Positions 28,001-38,210 of a stretch of DNA of 64,000 nucleotides are shown one piece after another (position 1 is the first letter of the stretch; every line of letters starts with the position of its first letter). The notes below the pieces were generated by a model. That model saw only the letters and a list, made by a program, of their open reading frames with translations, made no database searches and had not been told where the DNA came from. A program made the translations under genes and the position numbers. The DNA is from Planctomycetota bacterium (GTDB lineage Bacteria > Planctomycetota > UBA1135 > GCA-002686595), in NCBI GenBank assembly GCA_009691855.1, contig SIAI01000010.1, positions 1 to 64,000 on the forward strand. The letters run 5' to 3'.

Positions 28001-30856
28001 CGCCTTGCGCGCACGCCTGTCGGGCGTCCCCAGACTGCGCGCGCGCAGCGCCGCGCCGGTGTGCGAGCGCTTGCAGGCCGCGACTTCCTCGGGCGTGCCC
28101 TGCACCAAGAGCTCGCCGCCGCCGCTGCCGCCCTCCGGTCCGAGGTCGATGACGTGGTCGGCGATCTGCACGAGCTCGAGCATGTGCTCGATCAAGACCA
28201 CCGTGTGGCCCTGGTCGACCAGCTTCTGCAGCGCGCTCACCAGGCGCAGCACGTCGGCCTGGTGCAGTCCGGTGGTGGGTTCGTCGAGCAGGTACAGCGT
28301 GTGGCGCGCGGAGCGCTTCTGCAGGTAGGTCGCCAGCTTCACGCGCTGCGCCTCGCCGCCCGAGAGCGTGGTCGAGGGCTGGCCGAGCTGCAGGTAGCCC
28401 AGACCCACTTCGACCAGCGCACCGAGCGGTCGCGCGACCTTGGGCAGATCCTTGAAGTGCTCCAGCGCCTCCTCGATCGTCAGTCCGAGCACGTCGGCGA
28501 TCGAGCGGCTCTTGTAGCGCGCCTCCAGCGTCTCGGCCTGGAAGCGGTGTCCGCCGCACTCCTCGCAGGGCACCGTCACGGGCGCCAGGAACTGCAGCTC
28601 GACGAAGCGCGCGCCGGCGCCCTGGCAGGTCTCGCAGCGCCCGCCGGCGACGTTGAACGAAAAGCGCCCCGGGCCCCAGCCGCGCATCTTGGCCTCGGGC
28701 AGGCTGGCAAAGAGGTCGCGGATGGGCGTGAAGGCACCGGTGTAGGTGGCCGGGTTCGAGCGCGGCGTGCGGCCGATGGGCGTGCTCGACAGGAACACGA
28801 GCTCCTCGACGTGCTGCAAGCCCTCCACGCCGTCGAGCGCCTCGGGCGGCGGCGCGTCCTGGCCCAGGTGACGCGCGACGGCGCGCTGCAGCGTGTGGTG
28901 CACCAGCGTCGACTTGCCCGAGCCCGAGACCCCGCTCACCACCGTCAGCGTGCCCAGCGGGAAGCGCACGTCGATCCCCTTCAGGCTGTAGCCGCGCGCG
29001 CCGCGCAGCACCAGCGCCTTGCCGTTGCCCTTGCGACGTACCTTGGGCGCGGGCAGCGCGAGCTCGCCGCGCAGCAGTTTGCCGGTGGGCGAATCCGCCT
29101 TGCGCACCTCCTCGGGGGTCCCCTGCGCGACCACGCGTCCGCCATGGCGACCGGGGCCGGGACCGATGTCGATCAGCCAGTCGGCGGCGCGCAGGGTGGC
29201 CTCGTCGTGCTCGACCACCACCACCGTGTTGCCGCCGTCGCGCAAGAGCTGCAGCGCGCCGAACAGGCGCCCGTGGTCGCGCGCGTGCAGCCCGATCGAG
29301 GGTTCGTCGAGCACGTACAGCACGCCCTGCAGGCCGGCGCCGAGCTGCGCCGCCAGGCGAATGCGCTGCGCCTCGCCCGAGGACAGCGTGTCGGCCGAGC
29401 GATCCAGCGACAGGTACGAGAGCCCGACCTCGTTCAGGAACGCCAGGCGCCGGTGGATCTCGGTCAGCAGCGTCTCGGCGATCTTCTTCTCTCTGCCACC
29501 CAGAGCCAATGCGTCGAGCCGCGCCCCCAGCTCGCCGATCGCCGTGCGCGTCAGCTCGGGCATGGTGACGCCGGCCACGCGCACGGCGCGCGCGCTGTCC
29601 CTGAGCCGACTGCCCTCGCACTCGGGGCAGGCACGCTCCTCCAGAAAGCGCTCGACGAAGGCCTTGCGCTGGCCGTTCTTCCAGGCGCGCTCGAGCGCGG
29701 GCAGCACGCCGCGGTAGCGTTTTTCGAAGGAGACCTTGCCCTGGTACTTTTGCCCCGACCACGAGGCCGTGGCCTGGTAGCGCTCCTCGCCCGTGCCCTT
29801 CAGGATCAGCGCGCGCGCGTCGGCGTCGAGCTTCTTCCAGGGCGTGTCGAGGTCGAAGCCGTTGGCCTTGGCGACCTTCTCCAGGAAGGCGAAGTCGCAG
29901 TGCGGGAAGAGCAACGCCCCGCCGCTGGCGCGCGTGACCAGCAGCACGCCCTCGCGCAACGACTTCGACGGATCGCCGACGACCAGCCGCGGCGACGGTC
30001 GGCGCAGCACGCCCAGGCCCTCGCAGCGCGGGCAGGCGCCGTGCGGCGAGTTGAACGAGAACAGACGCGGCTCGAGCGGTGGTGCCTCGCGCGCGCACTG
30101 CGGACAGGTGCGCTGGGTCGAGAACGAGCGCTCGCCGCTGGTGCCGAGGATCACCACGTCGCTGTGGGCCAGCTCCAGCGCGGCGGCCACGGCCTCGCGC
30201 AGCCGGCCGAGGGCCTCGGGGCCGAACTTGAGGCGGTCGACCACGGCCTCGACCGTGTGACGCTTGTAGCGCTCGAGCTCGCCCACCTCCTCGATGCGCT
30301 TCACCACGCCGTCCACGCGCGCGCGCACGAAACCCTTCTTGCGCAGCTCGTCGAACAGCGCGCGGTGCTCGCCCTTGCGGTCGCGCACCAGCGGCGCGAG
30401 CACGTGCACGTTCTCGCCGTCGAAGGCTTCCAGCGCGGCCTGCACGATGGCCTCGGGCGTCTGCGAGGCCAGCGGCTCGCCGTGCTCCGGGCAGTGCGCC
30501 GTGCCCGCGCGCGCGAACAGGACGCGCAGGTGGTCGACGACCTCGGTCACCGTGCCGACCGTCGAGCGCGGGCCGCGCTGCACCGCTTGCTGGTCGACGG
30601 CGATGGCCGGCGAGAGGCCGGAGATGCGCTCGACGTCGGGCTTCTCCATGCGCCCCAGGAACTGGCGCGCGTAGGCCGAGAGCGTTTCCAGGAAGCGCCG
30701 CTGGCCCTCGCGGAACAAGGTATCGAAGGCCAGCGAGCTCTTGCCCGACCCGGACACGCCCGTGATCGCGACCAGCTGGTTGCGCGGGATGTCCACGTCG
30801 ATGCCGACGAGGTTGTTCTGGCGCGCCCCGCGGATCTCGATCGCTCCGGCCGTCAT
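25001..30856 (-). CDS. uvrA: Tandem-fused excinuclease ABC subunit UvrA (two UvrA units, four ABC ATPase modules)
   Basis: Four Walker A motifs ([40 protein letters not shown]); duplicated CxxC zinc fingers; ~1951 aa from internal ATG. Confidence 0.95.
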   Translation of the reverse strand: MTAGAIEIRGARQNNLVGIDVDIPRNQLVAITGVSGSGKSSLAFDTLFREGQRRFLETLSAYARQFLGRMEKPDVERISGLSPAIAVDQQAVQRGPRSTVGTVTEVVDHLRVLFARAGTAHCPEHGEPLASQTPEAIVQAALEAFDGENVHVLAPLVRDRKGEHRALFDELRKKGFVRARVDGVVKRIEEVGELERYKRHTVEAVVDRLKFGPEALGRLREAVAAALELAHSDVVILGTSGERSFSTQRTCPQCAREAPPLEPRLFSFNSPHGACPRCEGLGVLRRPSPRLVVGDPSKSLREGVLLVTRASGGALLFPHCDFAFLEKVAKANGFDLDTPWKKLDADARALILKGTGEERYQATASWSGQKYQGKVSFEKRYRGVLPALERAWKNGQRKAFVERFLEERACPECEGSRLRDSARAVRVAGVTMPELTRTAIGELGARLDALALGGREKKIAETLLTEIHRRLAFLNEVGLSYLSLDRSADTLSSGEAQRIRLAAQLGAGLQGVLYVLDEPSIGLHARDHGRLFGALQLLRDGGNTVVVVEHDEATLRAADWLIDIGPGPGRHGGRVVAQGTPEEVRKADSPTGKLLRGELALPAPKVRRKGNGKALVLRGARGYSLKGIDVRFPLGTLTVVSGVSGSGKSTLVHHTLQRAVARHLGQDAPPPEALDGVEGLQHVEELVFLSSTPIGRTPRSNPATYTGAFTPIRDLFASLPEAKMRGWGPGRFSFNVAGGRCETCQGAGARFVELQFLAPVTVPCEECGGHRFQAETLEARYKSRSIADVLGLTIEEALEHFKDLPKVARPLGALVEVGLGYLQLGQPSTTLSGGEAQRVKLATYLQKRSARHTLYLLDEPTTGLHQADVLRLVSALQKLVDQGHTVVLIEHMLELVQIADHVIDLGPEGGSGGGELLVQGTPEEVAACKRSHTGAALRARSLGTPDRRARKATTSVLPRERLEVFGARTHNLKNVDISVPRRALVVFTGPSGSGKSSLALDTIHAVGRARFVESLSTYARQFLGNRDKPPVDRIQGLGPSVAVEARTSLGHPRSTVATTTEIHDHLRVLWARAGTPRCPTHGEELVASDAGRAAKRILGEFGGQKGWIVAPVFGPGAKLEDDLPAAVARARESWKTAGFVRLLVDGSERRLDGKEGEELVPKEAQRVDLVLDRLSFDAAARARIVEAVEQAEALAGGRVSVVVRGDKGAAPARLELSTKGACTQCGFQLGEPLEPRHFSFNTHVGACPACDGLGEHWRCVPELLVTHPERALVDDEEGGGALWGKLGRYLTKGKGYYEFLLRAVAKVHKLELARPLGSLSDAEQALLLEGAGARPSYDVRIAKEGASFQLEERFSAAWPGLCGHVDAWHKKSEDPEWRAILERTMRQASCNVCRGERLAPAPRAVTLGKKRLPEVLELDVSGARAWLSALTLPAAVRAAVGPVLSELVARVALLEQVGLGYLTLARSVGTLSGGEARRVRLASSLGSQLVDVCYVLDEPTVGLHPADVERLTDALLALRDGGNTVLVVEHDESLMRRADHIVDMGPRAGRFGGEIVASGSPAELLRHPTSLTAAALRGELSLPRAPRVRDESAARLTLVGARLHNLKGVSFEARFGELTGLCGPSGSGKSTLILDCLVPALRGEKPAGRWKSVRGGTDSGTRLVVVDASPLGRTPKSIPATAVGLLEPLRELFARTSEARARGFGSAHFSFNSNRGRCPACEGRGSVLVEMQFLADLWLTCEECDGKRYQPEVLTILYRGHSIADVLALAIDDAAEFLKDVPEIARTLETLRAVGLGYLALGQSSTTLSSGEAQRVKLAAELTRAENVRSIVILDEPTTGLARSDVVQLHAVLRKLAERGDAVLVIEHHLELLGACDWLVELGPGGGEAGGRVIAAGTPAQVAAAADSVTGPWLARELKPAPAAESAPATESAPAAEPARAARRAPRKVQA

Positions 30857-31023
30857 GAATCCGGTCTGTCTGCCTGCGGGTTGGATCAAGGAATTCGTCG
30901 CTCGGGAGCGCCTTCTGGCTGGGGCCGTCCGCGAGCCTTTCCCCTTCGAGGGAAAGACAGCTCATGGTATCCCCGTCGGGGAAGGCCCGGAAGGCGGGGC
31001 CCGCGACTCCGTGGGCGACTTCC

Positions 31024-31842
31024 TCAGTGCCGGAGGCGCTTCCGCAGGCCGTCGAACAGCCCCGGGCCGGCGGCGAGGACGTGTCCGCCCCGCAGCCAGT
31101 CCTCGCCACCGTCGAGGTCGGCGACCCGCCCGCCGGCCTCGCGCACCAGCAGTGCGCCCGCGGCCACGTCGTGCGGCGCGAGGTGCAGCTCCCAGTAGGC
31201 GTCGAAGCGTCCGGCGGCCACGTAGGCGAGGTCGAGCGCGGCCGAACCCATGCGGCGCAGGTCGCGCACGTCCAGGAACAGGCCGCAGAAGTTGGCGAGG
31301 TTGTTGTTGGCGAGCTCCGCGCGCCGGTACGGGAAGCCGGTCGCCAGGATGGCCTCGCCGAGGTCCTGGCAGGGCGAGACCGTCAGGCGCTCGTTGCCCA
31401 AGAAGGCCCCGCCCTCGCGCACGGCGTGGAAGGTCTCGCCCAGGCGTGGCGCGTGCACCACCGCGACCTCGGGCACGCCGTCCACGATCAGGCCCATCGA
31501 GACCGCGAAGCACGGCAGGCCGTGCACGAAGTTGACCGTGCCGTCGAGCGGATCGAGGAACCAGCGCGGCTGCGTCGAGGCCGCGTCGCGCACGGCCTCC
31601 TCGGATTCGATCGCGTGCGTCGGAAAAGCCGCGCGCAGCACGGCCACGAGACAACGCTCGCTGGCCAGATCCGCCTCGGTCACCAGATCGCGCGCGGCGC
31701 TCTTGGTGCCGATGCGCGCGCGGTCGAGGTGCCCGAGGTAGCCGAGCAGGAGCTCCCCCGCCGCGCGCGCGGCGCCCAGGGCCACGTCGCGCGCGTGCTC
31801 GCGCTCGGAGCGCGACAGGCTCACGCGCCGGCCCTCATGCAC
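31024..31842 (-). CDS. Inositol monophosphatase family protein
   Basis: LVTEADLASER, SEEAV, FLDPLDGTVNFVHGLP, GSAALDLAYVAAGRFDAYWE. Confidence 0.93.
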   Translation of the reverse strand: MHEGRRVSLSRSEREHARDVALGAARAAGELLLGYLGHLDRARIGTKSAARDLVTEADLASERCLVAVLRAAFPTHAIESEEAVRDAASTQPRWFLDPLDGTVNFVHGLPCFAVSMGLIVDGVPEVAVVHAPRLGETFHAVREGGAFLGNERLTVSPCQDLGEAILATGFPYRRAELANNNLANFCGLFLDVRDLRRMGSAALDLAYVAAGRFDAYWELHLAPHDVAAGALLVREAGGRVADLDGGEDWLRGGHVLAAGPGLFDGLRKRLRH

Positions 31843-31848
31843 CCGCCC

Positions 31849-33477
31849 TCATGCCCCATCCCGGAACAGCAGCAGCACGAGCTCGTCCTGCAGGTTCTTG
31901 AAGCAGCTCGCGTTCAACCCGCCGAGCTCGCTCGGGTACTCGATCAGGATCGAGAACACGGCCGGCGGCGCGCCGCTCTCGGGCGGCGGCTCGACGTAGC
32001 CGGAGAGGCACGAGACGCCCGCGATCCAGCCGGTCTTGGCGTGCACGCGGCCCTCGGCCACGCTGCCGCGCAGGCGCTCCTCGAGCGTGCCCTTCTGGCC
32101 CATCACCGCCAGGGAGTCGCGGTAGAGCTGCGCCGTCGCGGGCTCGGCGCCCAGCACACGCTCGAGCAGCGCCGTGATCGCGCGCGCGGTGACGCGGTCC
32201 TCGCGCGAGAGGCCCGAGCCATCGACCTGGTGCACGGGTTCGTCCGCGAGCCCCAGGCGCTCCAGCGCCAGCGCCACGGCGCGCGCGCCGCCCGCGCGCG
32301 TGCCCGCGCCAGCCACGGCCTGGCCCAGCGACAGGAAGACCTGGTCGGCCACGCCGTTCCTCGAATCGGCGTTGATCGCCTCGAGACAGCCGGCCAGCGG
32401 CGAGCGCAGCTCGGCCAGCACCACGCCGCGCGCCGTGTTGCGCGCGCGGCGCACGGAACCGGCGAGCTCGATGCCCGCGCCGTGCAACGCGTCCGCGAAC
32501 AGCGCGCCGAACAGTCCCACCGGATCGGGGTGCGCGAACTCGGCCTCGTACTCGCCGATGTCCTTGCCCAGGGTCCCGCGCACCGTGGCGGTCGAGGCCG
32601 TGGCGCCGACGCGCACGTCCACCTTGGTGCCGACGGTCGTGCGCACGTCGTAACTCGTCTTCAGGCCGTGGGGCGAGGGATGGACCGCGAGCGCCGCGCT
32701 CGCGCCGACCGCGCCGGCGCGCACCAGCGCGTGCAGGATGCCGCCGTTGGCGTTGAAGCCGCCCGAGAGCGCGCAGTACTCGGCCCAGTGCTGGCTCGGA
32801 TCCGGCCAGCTCGGACCGGGCCCGGGTGTTTCGAAGCTGCCCTCGTCCAGCACCAGATCGCCCTGGATGCGCCGTAGACCTGCGGCCGCCAGCGCGCGCG
32901 CGCACTCGGCCAGGCGCCCCTCGACCTCGCCGTGCCCGCGCGCGTCCCACAGCGGATCGCCGGCCGCGTGCAGCACGAGATCGCCGGCCAGCGCGCCGTC
33001 GCGCAGCGGCGCGCTGGCCTCGCACGGCGTGACCCACTGCGCCTCGCGCCCGAGCAGGATCAGCGCCGCGGCGGTGGTGACGAGCTTCATGTTCGAGGCC
33101 GGCGGCTGCGGCGCGTCGGCGCGCAAGGACACCAGGTCCTCGCGCGCGCCCAGCGCGCGCACGCAGGCCGCGACGCGCACGTTCTTGGCGCTGGCCTTGC
33201 CCTTGGAGAGACGATTCGCCTCGCCGATCCAGTGCGTGATGCGCGCGCGGAAGCGCTCGGTCAGCGCGGCCGCGCGCTGCGCGTGGCGCGGATCGACGCG
33301 CGGAGCGGGCGCGGGCGACACCACCGGCGGCTTGCGCGCGGGCTCCTCGTGAGCGCCCGCGCGCAGCCCGGCTTGGACCTCTGCCGCGGCTCCGGAGCAA
33401 GCGAAGCCAGCCGCGACGGCGAGCAGGGCGGCTAGCGCGAGGGCGGCGGACGTTCGGGGTTGTTGGCGATGAGCCAT
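31849..33477 (-). CDS. dacB: D-alanyl-D-alanine carboxypeptidase/endopeptidase (PBP4/DacB family)
   Basis: PPASNMKLVTTAAAL (SxxK), DSRNGVADQVFLSL (SxN-like), GRVHAKTGWI (KTG). Confidence 0.9.
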   Translation of the reverse strand: MAHRQQPRTSAALALAALLAVAAGFACSGAAAEVQAGLRAGAHEEPARKPPVVSPAPAPRVDPRHAQRAAALTERFRARITHWIGEANRLSKGKASAKNVRVAACVRALGAREDLVSLRADAPQPPASNMKLVTTAAALILLGREAQWVTPCEASAPLRDGALAGDLVLHAAGDPLWDARGHGEVEGRLAECARALAAAGLRRIQGDLVLDEGSFETPGPGPSWPDPSQHWAEYCALSGGFNANGGILHALVRAGAVGASAALAVHPSPHGLKTSYDVRTTVGTKVDVRVGATASTATVRGTLGKDIGEYEAEFAHPDPVGLFGALFADALHGAGIELAGSVRRARNTARGVVLAELRSPLAGCLEAINADSRNGVADQVFLSLGQAVAGAGTRAGGARAVALALERLGLADEPVHQVDGSGLSREDRVTARAITALLERVLGAEPATAQLYRDSLAVMGQKGTLEERLRGSVAEGRVHAKTGWIAGVSCLSGYVEPPPESGAPPAVFSILIEYPSELGGLNASCFKNLQDELVLLLFRDGA

Positions 33478-34997
33478 GCGGTGTTGAACATGAAGCGGGA
33501 GATGCGCGCCATCTTGGCGAGCGAGAGCTTCTCGACCGTGTCCGACCACATGTGGTAGTCGGGGTTCTCCGCGTCGATCGCGCCCTCGGTGAAGAACATC
33601 GCCGGCACGCCCTTCTCGGCGAAGTTGAAGTGGTCCGAGCGCGTCCACAGGTCGAGACCCTTGTCGGTGAAGACCTTCTTGATCTGCGTGGGCTTGAGCT
33701 TCTTCGCCTCCTTGAGCACGTCGGCCAGGGCGTTGTTGACGTGCGCGCCGATGACGTACACCTCGTCCTCGGCCAGGCGTCCGATCATGTCGACGTTGAG
33801 CATCGTCACGATCGAGGTCATCGCCACGGGCGGGTTCTCGCAGAACGCCTTGCTGCCGTCCAGGCCGTCCTCCTCCGAGCTGAACCAGCAGAAGAAGATC
33901 GAGCGCTTGGGGTGCGCCAGGGCCATGGCCTCGGCCTGCTCGATCAGCCCTGACGAGCCGCTGCCGTTGTCGTCGGCGCCGCAACCGACACGGCCCCAGC
34001 CATCGACTCCGATGTGGTCGTAGTGCGCGCCCATGACCATGTACTCGTTGGCGAGCGCGGGATCGTAGCCGCGCAGCAAGCCCACGATGTTGTCGATGGG
34101 CACGTGTTGCTTCTTGAGCCCGGCGCGCAGGCTCACGCGCACGTCCTTGCGCTCGCGCCGCAGGGGCTTGCCGCTCGTCTCGATCTTCTCGGCCAGCTCG
34201 AGCACGTCCTCACCCAGCAGCTTCGCGGCCGTCGCCGGGGTGATCTCGAGCACCGGGATCTTCGCGTGGATGCTCATGGTCGCCTGCGGCCCGGCGTAGT
34301 TCCACGGCGCCCAGCTGTGGCGGAAGCCGAGCGGCACGGTCTCGACCGGCTTGCCGTCCAGGCCCTTGGGCTGCTCCACCGGCGGGCGGCGCACGACCAG
34401 CACGCCGCGCGCGCCGCGCTCTTCGAGCGCCTTGACCTTGGTGTAGACGTCGGCGGCCTTCGTGATCTCCGGACCCTCGAAGAGCTTCTTCGAGCGCGGC
34501 TCGCTCTCGAGGATCATCACGATCTCCTCCTTGCAGTTCTTGCCCTTGAGATCGTCGTAGCGCTTCTCATCCGACTCGGTGATGCCGAAGCCGAAGAAGG
34601 AGAGCTTGCCCTCGCCCTCGCCCGGGCAAGACGGCAGCGGCACGAAGTCCTCTTCCAGCACGAAGGTCGTCTCCTCGCCGTCCTTGGGCGTCAGGATCAA
34701 CGCGCACTCGGCCGGGATCGGCGCTTCCTTCTCCACCGTGTAGCCCATGCGGTAGGACGTGCCGTTCATGCCGGGCGCGATGCCGGCCGCCTTCAGACGA
34801 CCGATGATGTACTCGCCCGCGCGGAAGAGCCCCTCGCTCGGCGAGTCGCGCCCCTCCAGCTGCGGCGAGGCGAGCTCGGTCACGTGCACGAGCAGGTCCT
34901 TCTCCGTGATGCTCGCGAAGCCGGTCTCGAAGTCCTTCGACTGGGTCTCTTGCGTGGCCAGCAGGAGCAGGGCGAGGAGCCAGGGACGCGGTCGCAT
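33432..34997 (-). CDS. Secreted M28-family aminopeptidase with PA-domain-like insert
   Basis: MGAHYDHIGVDGWGRVGCGADDNGSGSSGLIE, FFCWFSSEEDGLDGS, NVDMIGRL, SDHFNFAEKGVPAMFF. Confidence 0.93.
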   Translation of the reverse strand: MRPRPWLLALLLLATQETQSKDFETGFASITEKDLLVHVTELASPQLEGRDSPSEGLFRAGEYIIGRLKAAGIAPGMNGTSYRMGYTVEKEAPIPAECALILTPKDGEETTFVLEEDFVPLPSCPGEGEGKLSFFGFGITESDEKRYDDLKGKNCKEEIVMILESEPRSKKLFEGPEITKAADVYTKVKALEERGARGVLVVRRPPVEQPKGLDGKPVETVPLGFRHSWAPWNYAGPQATMSIHAKIPVLEITPATAAKLLGEDVLELAEKIETSGKPLRRERKDVRVSLRAGLKKQHVPIDNIVGLLRGYDPALANEYMVMGAHYDHIGVDGWGRVGCGADDNGSGSSGLIEQAEAMALAHPKRSIFFCWFSSEEDGLDGSKAFCENPPVAMTSIVTMLNVDMIGRLAEDEVYVIGAHVNNALADVLKEAKKLKPTQIKKVFTDKGLDLWTRSDHFNFAEKGVPAMFFTEGAIDAENPDYHMWSDTVEKLSLAKMARISRFMFNTAWLIANNPERPPPSR

Positions 34998-35063
34998 GGG
35001 GGCGCCCATTGTGCGCACGGCGGCGCGCCAATCCACGGGCTGCACGGGCTTCTCGCGCGCGAG

Positions 35064-35828
35064 CTACAGCTCGAACACGCGCCCGTCGCAGGCCACGTCG
35101 ATCGGTCCGTCGAAGATCCGCGCCGCCTTGCGACCGGCTTCGGCCGGGTCCAGGGAGGGATAGAAGTGCGTCAGGATCAGGCGCCGCACCCCGGCGGCGC
35201 GCGCCATCTCCGCCGCGGAGGTCGGCGTCAGGTGGTTGGCGACGGCCTGTTCCTCGGGGAACGAGCACTCGCACAGCAGCGTGTCCGCGCCGCGCGCCAG
35301 CTCGACCACGCGCACGTCGGGCCCGGTGTCGCCGGTGTAGACCAGCGACCAGCCGCCGGCGGCCGGCTCGACGCGCCAGGAAAGCGCCTCGGGCGTGTGG
35401 CCGTTGGCGGTCGAGCGCCAACGCAGGCCCTCGCGCTCGAAGGCCTCGCCCGGCTCGACCTCGACCACCTTCGCCGCGGGCATCGCGGCCCAGTGTCCGA
35501 GCACGCCCGGCGCGCCCTCGACGCGCGCGCGCAGGCCGCGCGGGCCGACGAGCTCGAGCTCCCCCACCGCGCCCAGGGCCGGGTTGTGGCGCGCGAAGGC
35601 CAGCGCGAAGAGGTCGAGGCAGTGGTCCAGGTGGTAGTGGCTGAAGACCACGCGGCGCACCTCGCCCACGCCGATGCCGAGCGTCGCCAGGTTGCGGATC
35701 GAGCCCGGCCCGCAGTCGAGCAGCGTGACCGGGCCGCCGGCTTCCGCGCGCAACGCGTAGCCCGCGCAGCCGTAGCCGACGCGCGGCAGGATCGAGCCAG
35801 CGCCCAGCACGCCGAGCGTCGCGCCCAA
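35064..35828 (-). CDS. Metallo-beta-lactamase-fold hydrolase (RNase Z-like)
   Basis: FSHYHLDHCLDLF, DTLLCECSFPEE, ILTHFYPSLDP. Confidence 0.9.
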   Translation of the reverse strand: MGATLGVLGAGSILPRVGYGCAGYALRAEAGGPVTLLDCGPGSIRNLATLGIGVGEVRRVVFSHYHLDHCLDLFALAFARHNPALGAVGELELVGPRGLRARVEGAPGVLGHWAAMPAAKVVEVEPGEAFEREGLRWRSTANGHTPEALSWRVEPAAGGWSLVYTGDTGPDVRVVELARGADTLLCECSFPEEQAVANHLTPTSAAEMARAAGVRRLILTHFYPSLDPAEAGRKAARIFDGPIDVACDGRVFEL

Positions 35829-35830
35829 GC

Positions 35831-36853
35831 TCAGTCGCCCGCGTAGCCGCGCGGGTGCTTCTGCATGAAGCTCCAGGCGTCCTTCAGGATCTGCTCGAGC
35901 CCCGAGCGCTTCGGCGTCCAGCCCAGCAGTTCCTTGGCCTTCGCGCCGTCGGCCACCAGCTGCGCCGGATCGCCCGCGCGGCGCGCCACGACCTCGACCG
36001 GGATCGCGTGCCCGGTGACCTTGCGTGCCAGCTCGACCAGCTCCTTCACCGTGTAGCCGTTGCCCGTGCCGAGGTTGCAGGCGATCGCGCTCGTGCCGCC
36101 CTGCAGCTTCGTCAGCGCGCGCACGTGCGCGTCGGCCAGATCCTCGACGTGGATGTAGTCGCGCACGCAGGTGCCGTCGCGCGTGGGCCAGTCGCCGCCG
36201 AAGATCGCGATCGACTTGCGCCGGCCGAGGGCCACGCCCAGCACCAGCGGGATGATGTGCGTCTCGGGCTCGTGGTCCTCGCCCAGGCCCTCCTCGGGCA
36301 TGCAGCCCGCCGCGTTGAAGTAGCGCAGCGCGGCCGTGCGCATGCCGTAGGCGTGCCCGTAGTCCTGCATCATGTGCTCCATGTGCAGCTTGGTGCGCCC
36401 GTAGGGATTGATCGGGTTCTGCGGGTGGTCCGAGGGGATCGGCACCGTTCTGGGCTCACCGTAGGTCGCGGCGGTCGAGGAGAAGACGATGTCGCGGCAG
36501 GCGTGCGCGCGCATCTCCTCCAGCAGGTTCCAGGTGTGGATCACGTTCTCGCGGTAGTACTTGGCGGGCTCGGTCACGCTCTCGCCGACGTAGCACTTGG
36601 CCGCGAAGTGCACGACCGCGACGGGCTTGTGGCGCTGGAACACGCCGGCCAGCGCCGCGCGGTCGCCGAGGTCCACCTGCTCGAAGGTCGCCTTCACGCT
36701 CTCGCGGTGGCCGGTCGAGAGGTTGTCGAGCACGACCACGGGCACCTTCAAGCGCTCCAGCACGCGCACGAAGTGCGCGCCGATGTAGCCGGCGCCGCCA
36801 GGGACGAGCACGGGACCGCGGGGCGAGAGATTGGCAGGCTGCTGAGTGCTCAT
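35831..36853 (-). CDS. galE: UDP-glucose 4-epimerase
   Basis: VPGGAGYIGAHFVRVL, SSTAATYGEPRTVPI, NPYGRTKLHMEHM, GDWPTRDGTCVRDYIHVEDLADAHV. Confidence 0.96.
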   Translation of the reverse strand: MSTQQPANLSPRGPVLVPGGAGYIGAHFVRVLERLKVPVVVLDNLSTGHRESVKATFEQVDLGDRAALAGVFQRHKPVAVVHFAAKCYVGESVTEPAKYYRENVIHTWNLLEEMRAHACRDIVFSSTAATYGEPRTVPIPSDHPQNPINPYGRTKLHMEHMMQDYGHAYGMRTAALRYFNAAGCMPEEGLGEDHEPETHIIPLVLGVALGRRKSIAIFGGDWPTRDGTCVRDYIHVEDLADAHVRALTKLQGGTSAIACNLGTGNGYTVKELVELARKVTGHAIPVEVVARRAGDPAQLVADGAKAKELLGWTPKRSGLEQILKDAWSFMQKHPRGYAGD

Positions 36854-36917
36854 GAGCGCGCTAGGCACGAGGTAGGGCGGAAGCGTAGCGAGCTGCGCCA
36901 GGGGCTGCGAGCCGCAA

Positions 36918-38210
36918 CTACTCGCTCGGCTGGGCGAGCTCGCGTCCCGCGAGCACGGCCTCGCCGCCGAGCGCCAGCAGCGCCCCACGCGCGGCGGCGA
37001 CGACTTCCGGAGACTCGTCTTGCAGGCTCTCCGCCAAGGGGCCGAGCGCCAATCGCGATCCGAGACGCTGCAGACACTCGCACACCAGCACGCGCACGTG
37101 CGCGCGCGGATGCCCGAGCAACGGTGTCAGTTGCGGAGCCAGGGCGTCGCGGTGCAAGGGGTGCTCGGAGAGCTCGCGTAGCCAGGCGCACAGGTCGCCG
37201 ACCGACTCGGTGCCGTCCAGCTTGGCCAGGGTCGCGAGTACGCGCGGAGCGCGCTCCTGGCGCCAGGTCTCCTCGCGGCCGTACCACGAGCGCCAGGCCT
37301 GGGCGGAGGCCGGCAAGGACACGCCGCTGATCACGCGCAGCGCGGCCAGCGCGGCGCGAACAAGGGTGCGCTCGCCGGAGACCAGCACCTCGATCAGGTC
37401 GGGGATGGTGTCGGGCTGTCCGAGGCGCCCGAGCGTCGCTGCGGCGGCCAGGACCTCGGCGCACTCGGCGGAGGACAGGTACGGCACGACGCTCTCCGCG
37501 AGCGCCACGCGTTCGTCGGGTTCGGCGCGGGCTGCAAGGTTGCCCAGGGCCTGCAGCACTGCCGCGTCCAGCCCGCGGCGCAGGCCGAGCAGCGCGTGCA
37601 CGCAGGCCAGGGCCTCGCGCGAACCCGTGCGCTCGCTGGCGCGCAACGCGGCGCTGCCGGTCTCCGGCCCCAGCGAGGCGAAGCGTTCGCGCAGGCGCGC
37701 GTGGGCCTCGGGCGCGCGCGCGAGCAGCGCGAAGAGCGCGTCCCCGAAGACGGCCTCGGCCGCTCCGAACGCCGCGCGCTCCTCCGCCATGCGCCCCAGC
37801 GACAGCAGCGTCGGCAGGTCACTCGCACGCCCGTGCGCGCCGAGGATGCGTAGCGCTGCGCAGGAGTCGGCGGTGGAGCGCGGCGCGCGCGCGGTCTGGG
37901 CCACGAAGGCGTCCAGGCGCGAGGAGCCCAGCCGCTCGAGCGCCGCCAGGACGAGCTCGAGCTGGCGCGCCCCGAGCGGCGCGGCCTCCTCGTCGGGCGC
38001 GCGCGCGCTGCCCAGCGCGGCGAGCAGCGGTTCGTAAGCCTCTTCCACGCGCGCGAGCTCCTCCGCGGCCACGGCGAGCTGTGCGTCGTCGGGCTCGTCG
38101 ACCCGCTGCAGGATGAGCGCCAGCGCCTGGCCCGCAGTGGGCGCGGACGCCTCCTGCGGCTTCTCCTGCGAGGCAAGGGCGGCGAGCGCGAGCAGCGCGG
38201 CCCAGCTCAA
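36918..38210 (-). CDS. Secreted HEAT-repeat-type protein
   Basis: TTG start overlapping upstream stop (TTGA); signal-like SWAALLALAALASQ; HEAT-like repeats. Confidence 0.7.
   Translation of the reverse strand: MSWAALLALAALASQEKPQEASAPTAGQALALILQRVDEPDDAQLAVAAEELARVEEAYEPLLAALGSARAPDEEAAPLGARQLELVLAALERLGSSRLDAFVAQTARAPRSTADSCAALRILGAHGRASDLPTLLSLGRMAEERAAFGAAEAVFGDALFALLARAPEAHARLRERFASLGPETGSAALRASERTGSREALACVHALLGLRRGLDAAVLQALGNLAARAEPDERVALAESVVPYLSSAECAEVLAAAATLGRLGQPDTIPDLIEVLVSGERTLVRAALAALRVISGVSLPASAQAWRSWYGREETWRQERAPRVLATLAKLDGTESVGDLCAWLRELSEHPLHRDALAPQLTPLLGHPRAHVRVLVCECLQRLGSRLALGPLAESLQDESPEVVAAARGALLALGGEAVLAGRELAQPSE

Noticed and set aside
30925-30985. Hairpin-like segment (ctttccccttcgagggaaag) between the inositol-monophosphatase gene and uvrA
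   Set aside because: Possible terminator but short stem and no U-tract in the reading direction; too weak to call.
26088-31109. 1673-aa minus ORF
   Set aside because: Alternative frame of uvrA, Arg/Ala/Gly-rich with no domain; stops are rare in high-GC alternative frames.
24884-31198. 2104-aa + strand ORF
   Set aside because: Entirely antisense to the convincing tandem UvrA/XPB genes; R/A/Q/H-rich composition is a high-GC frame artefact.
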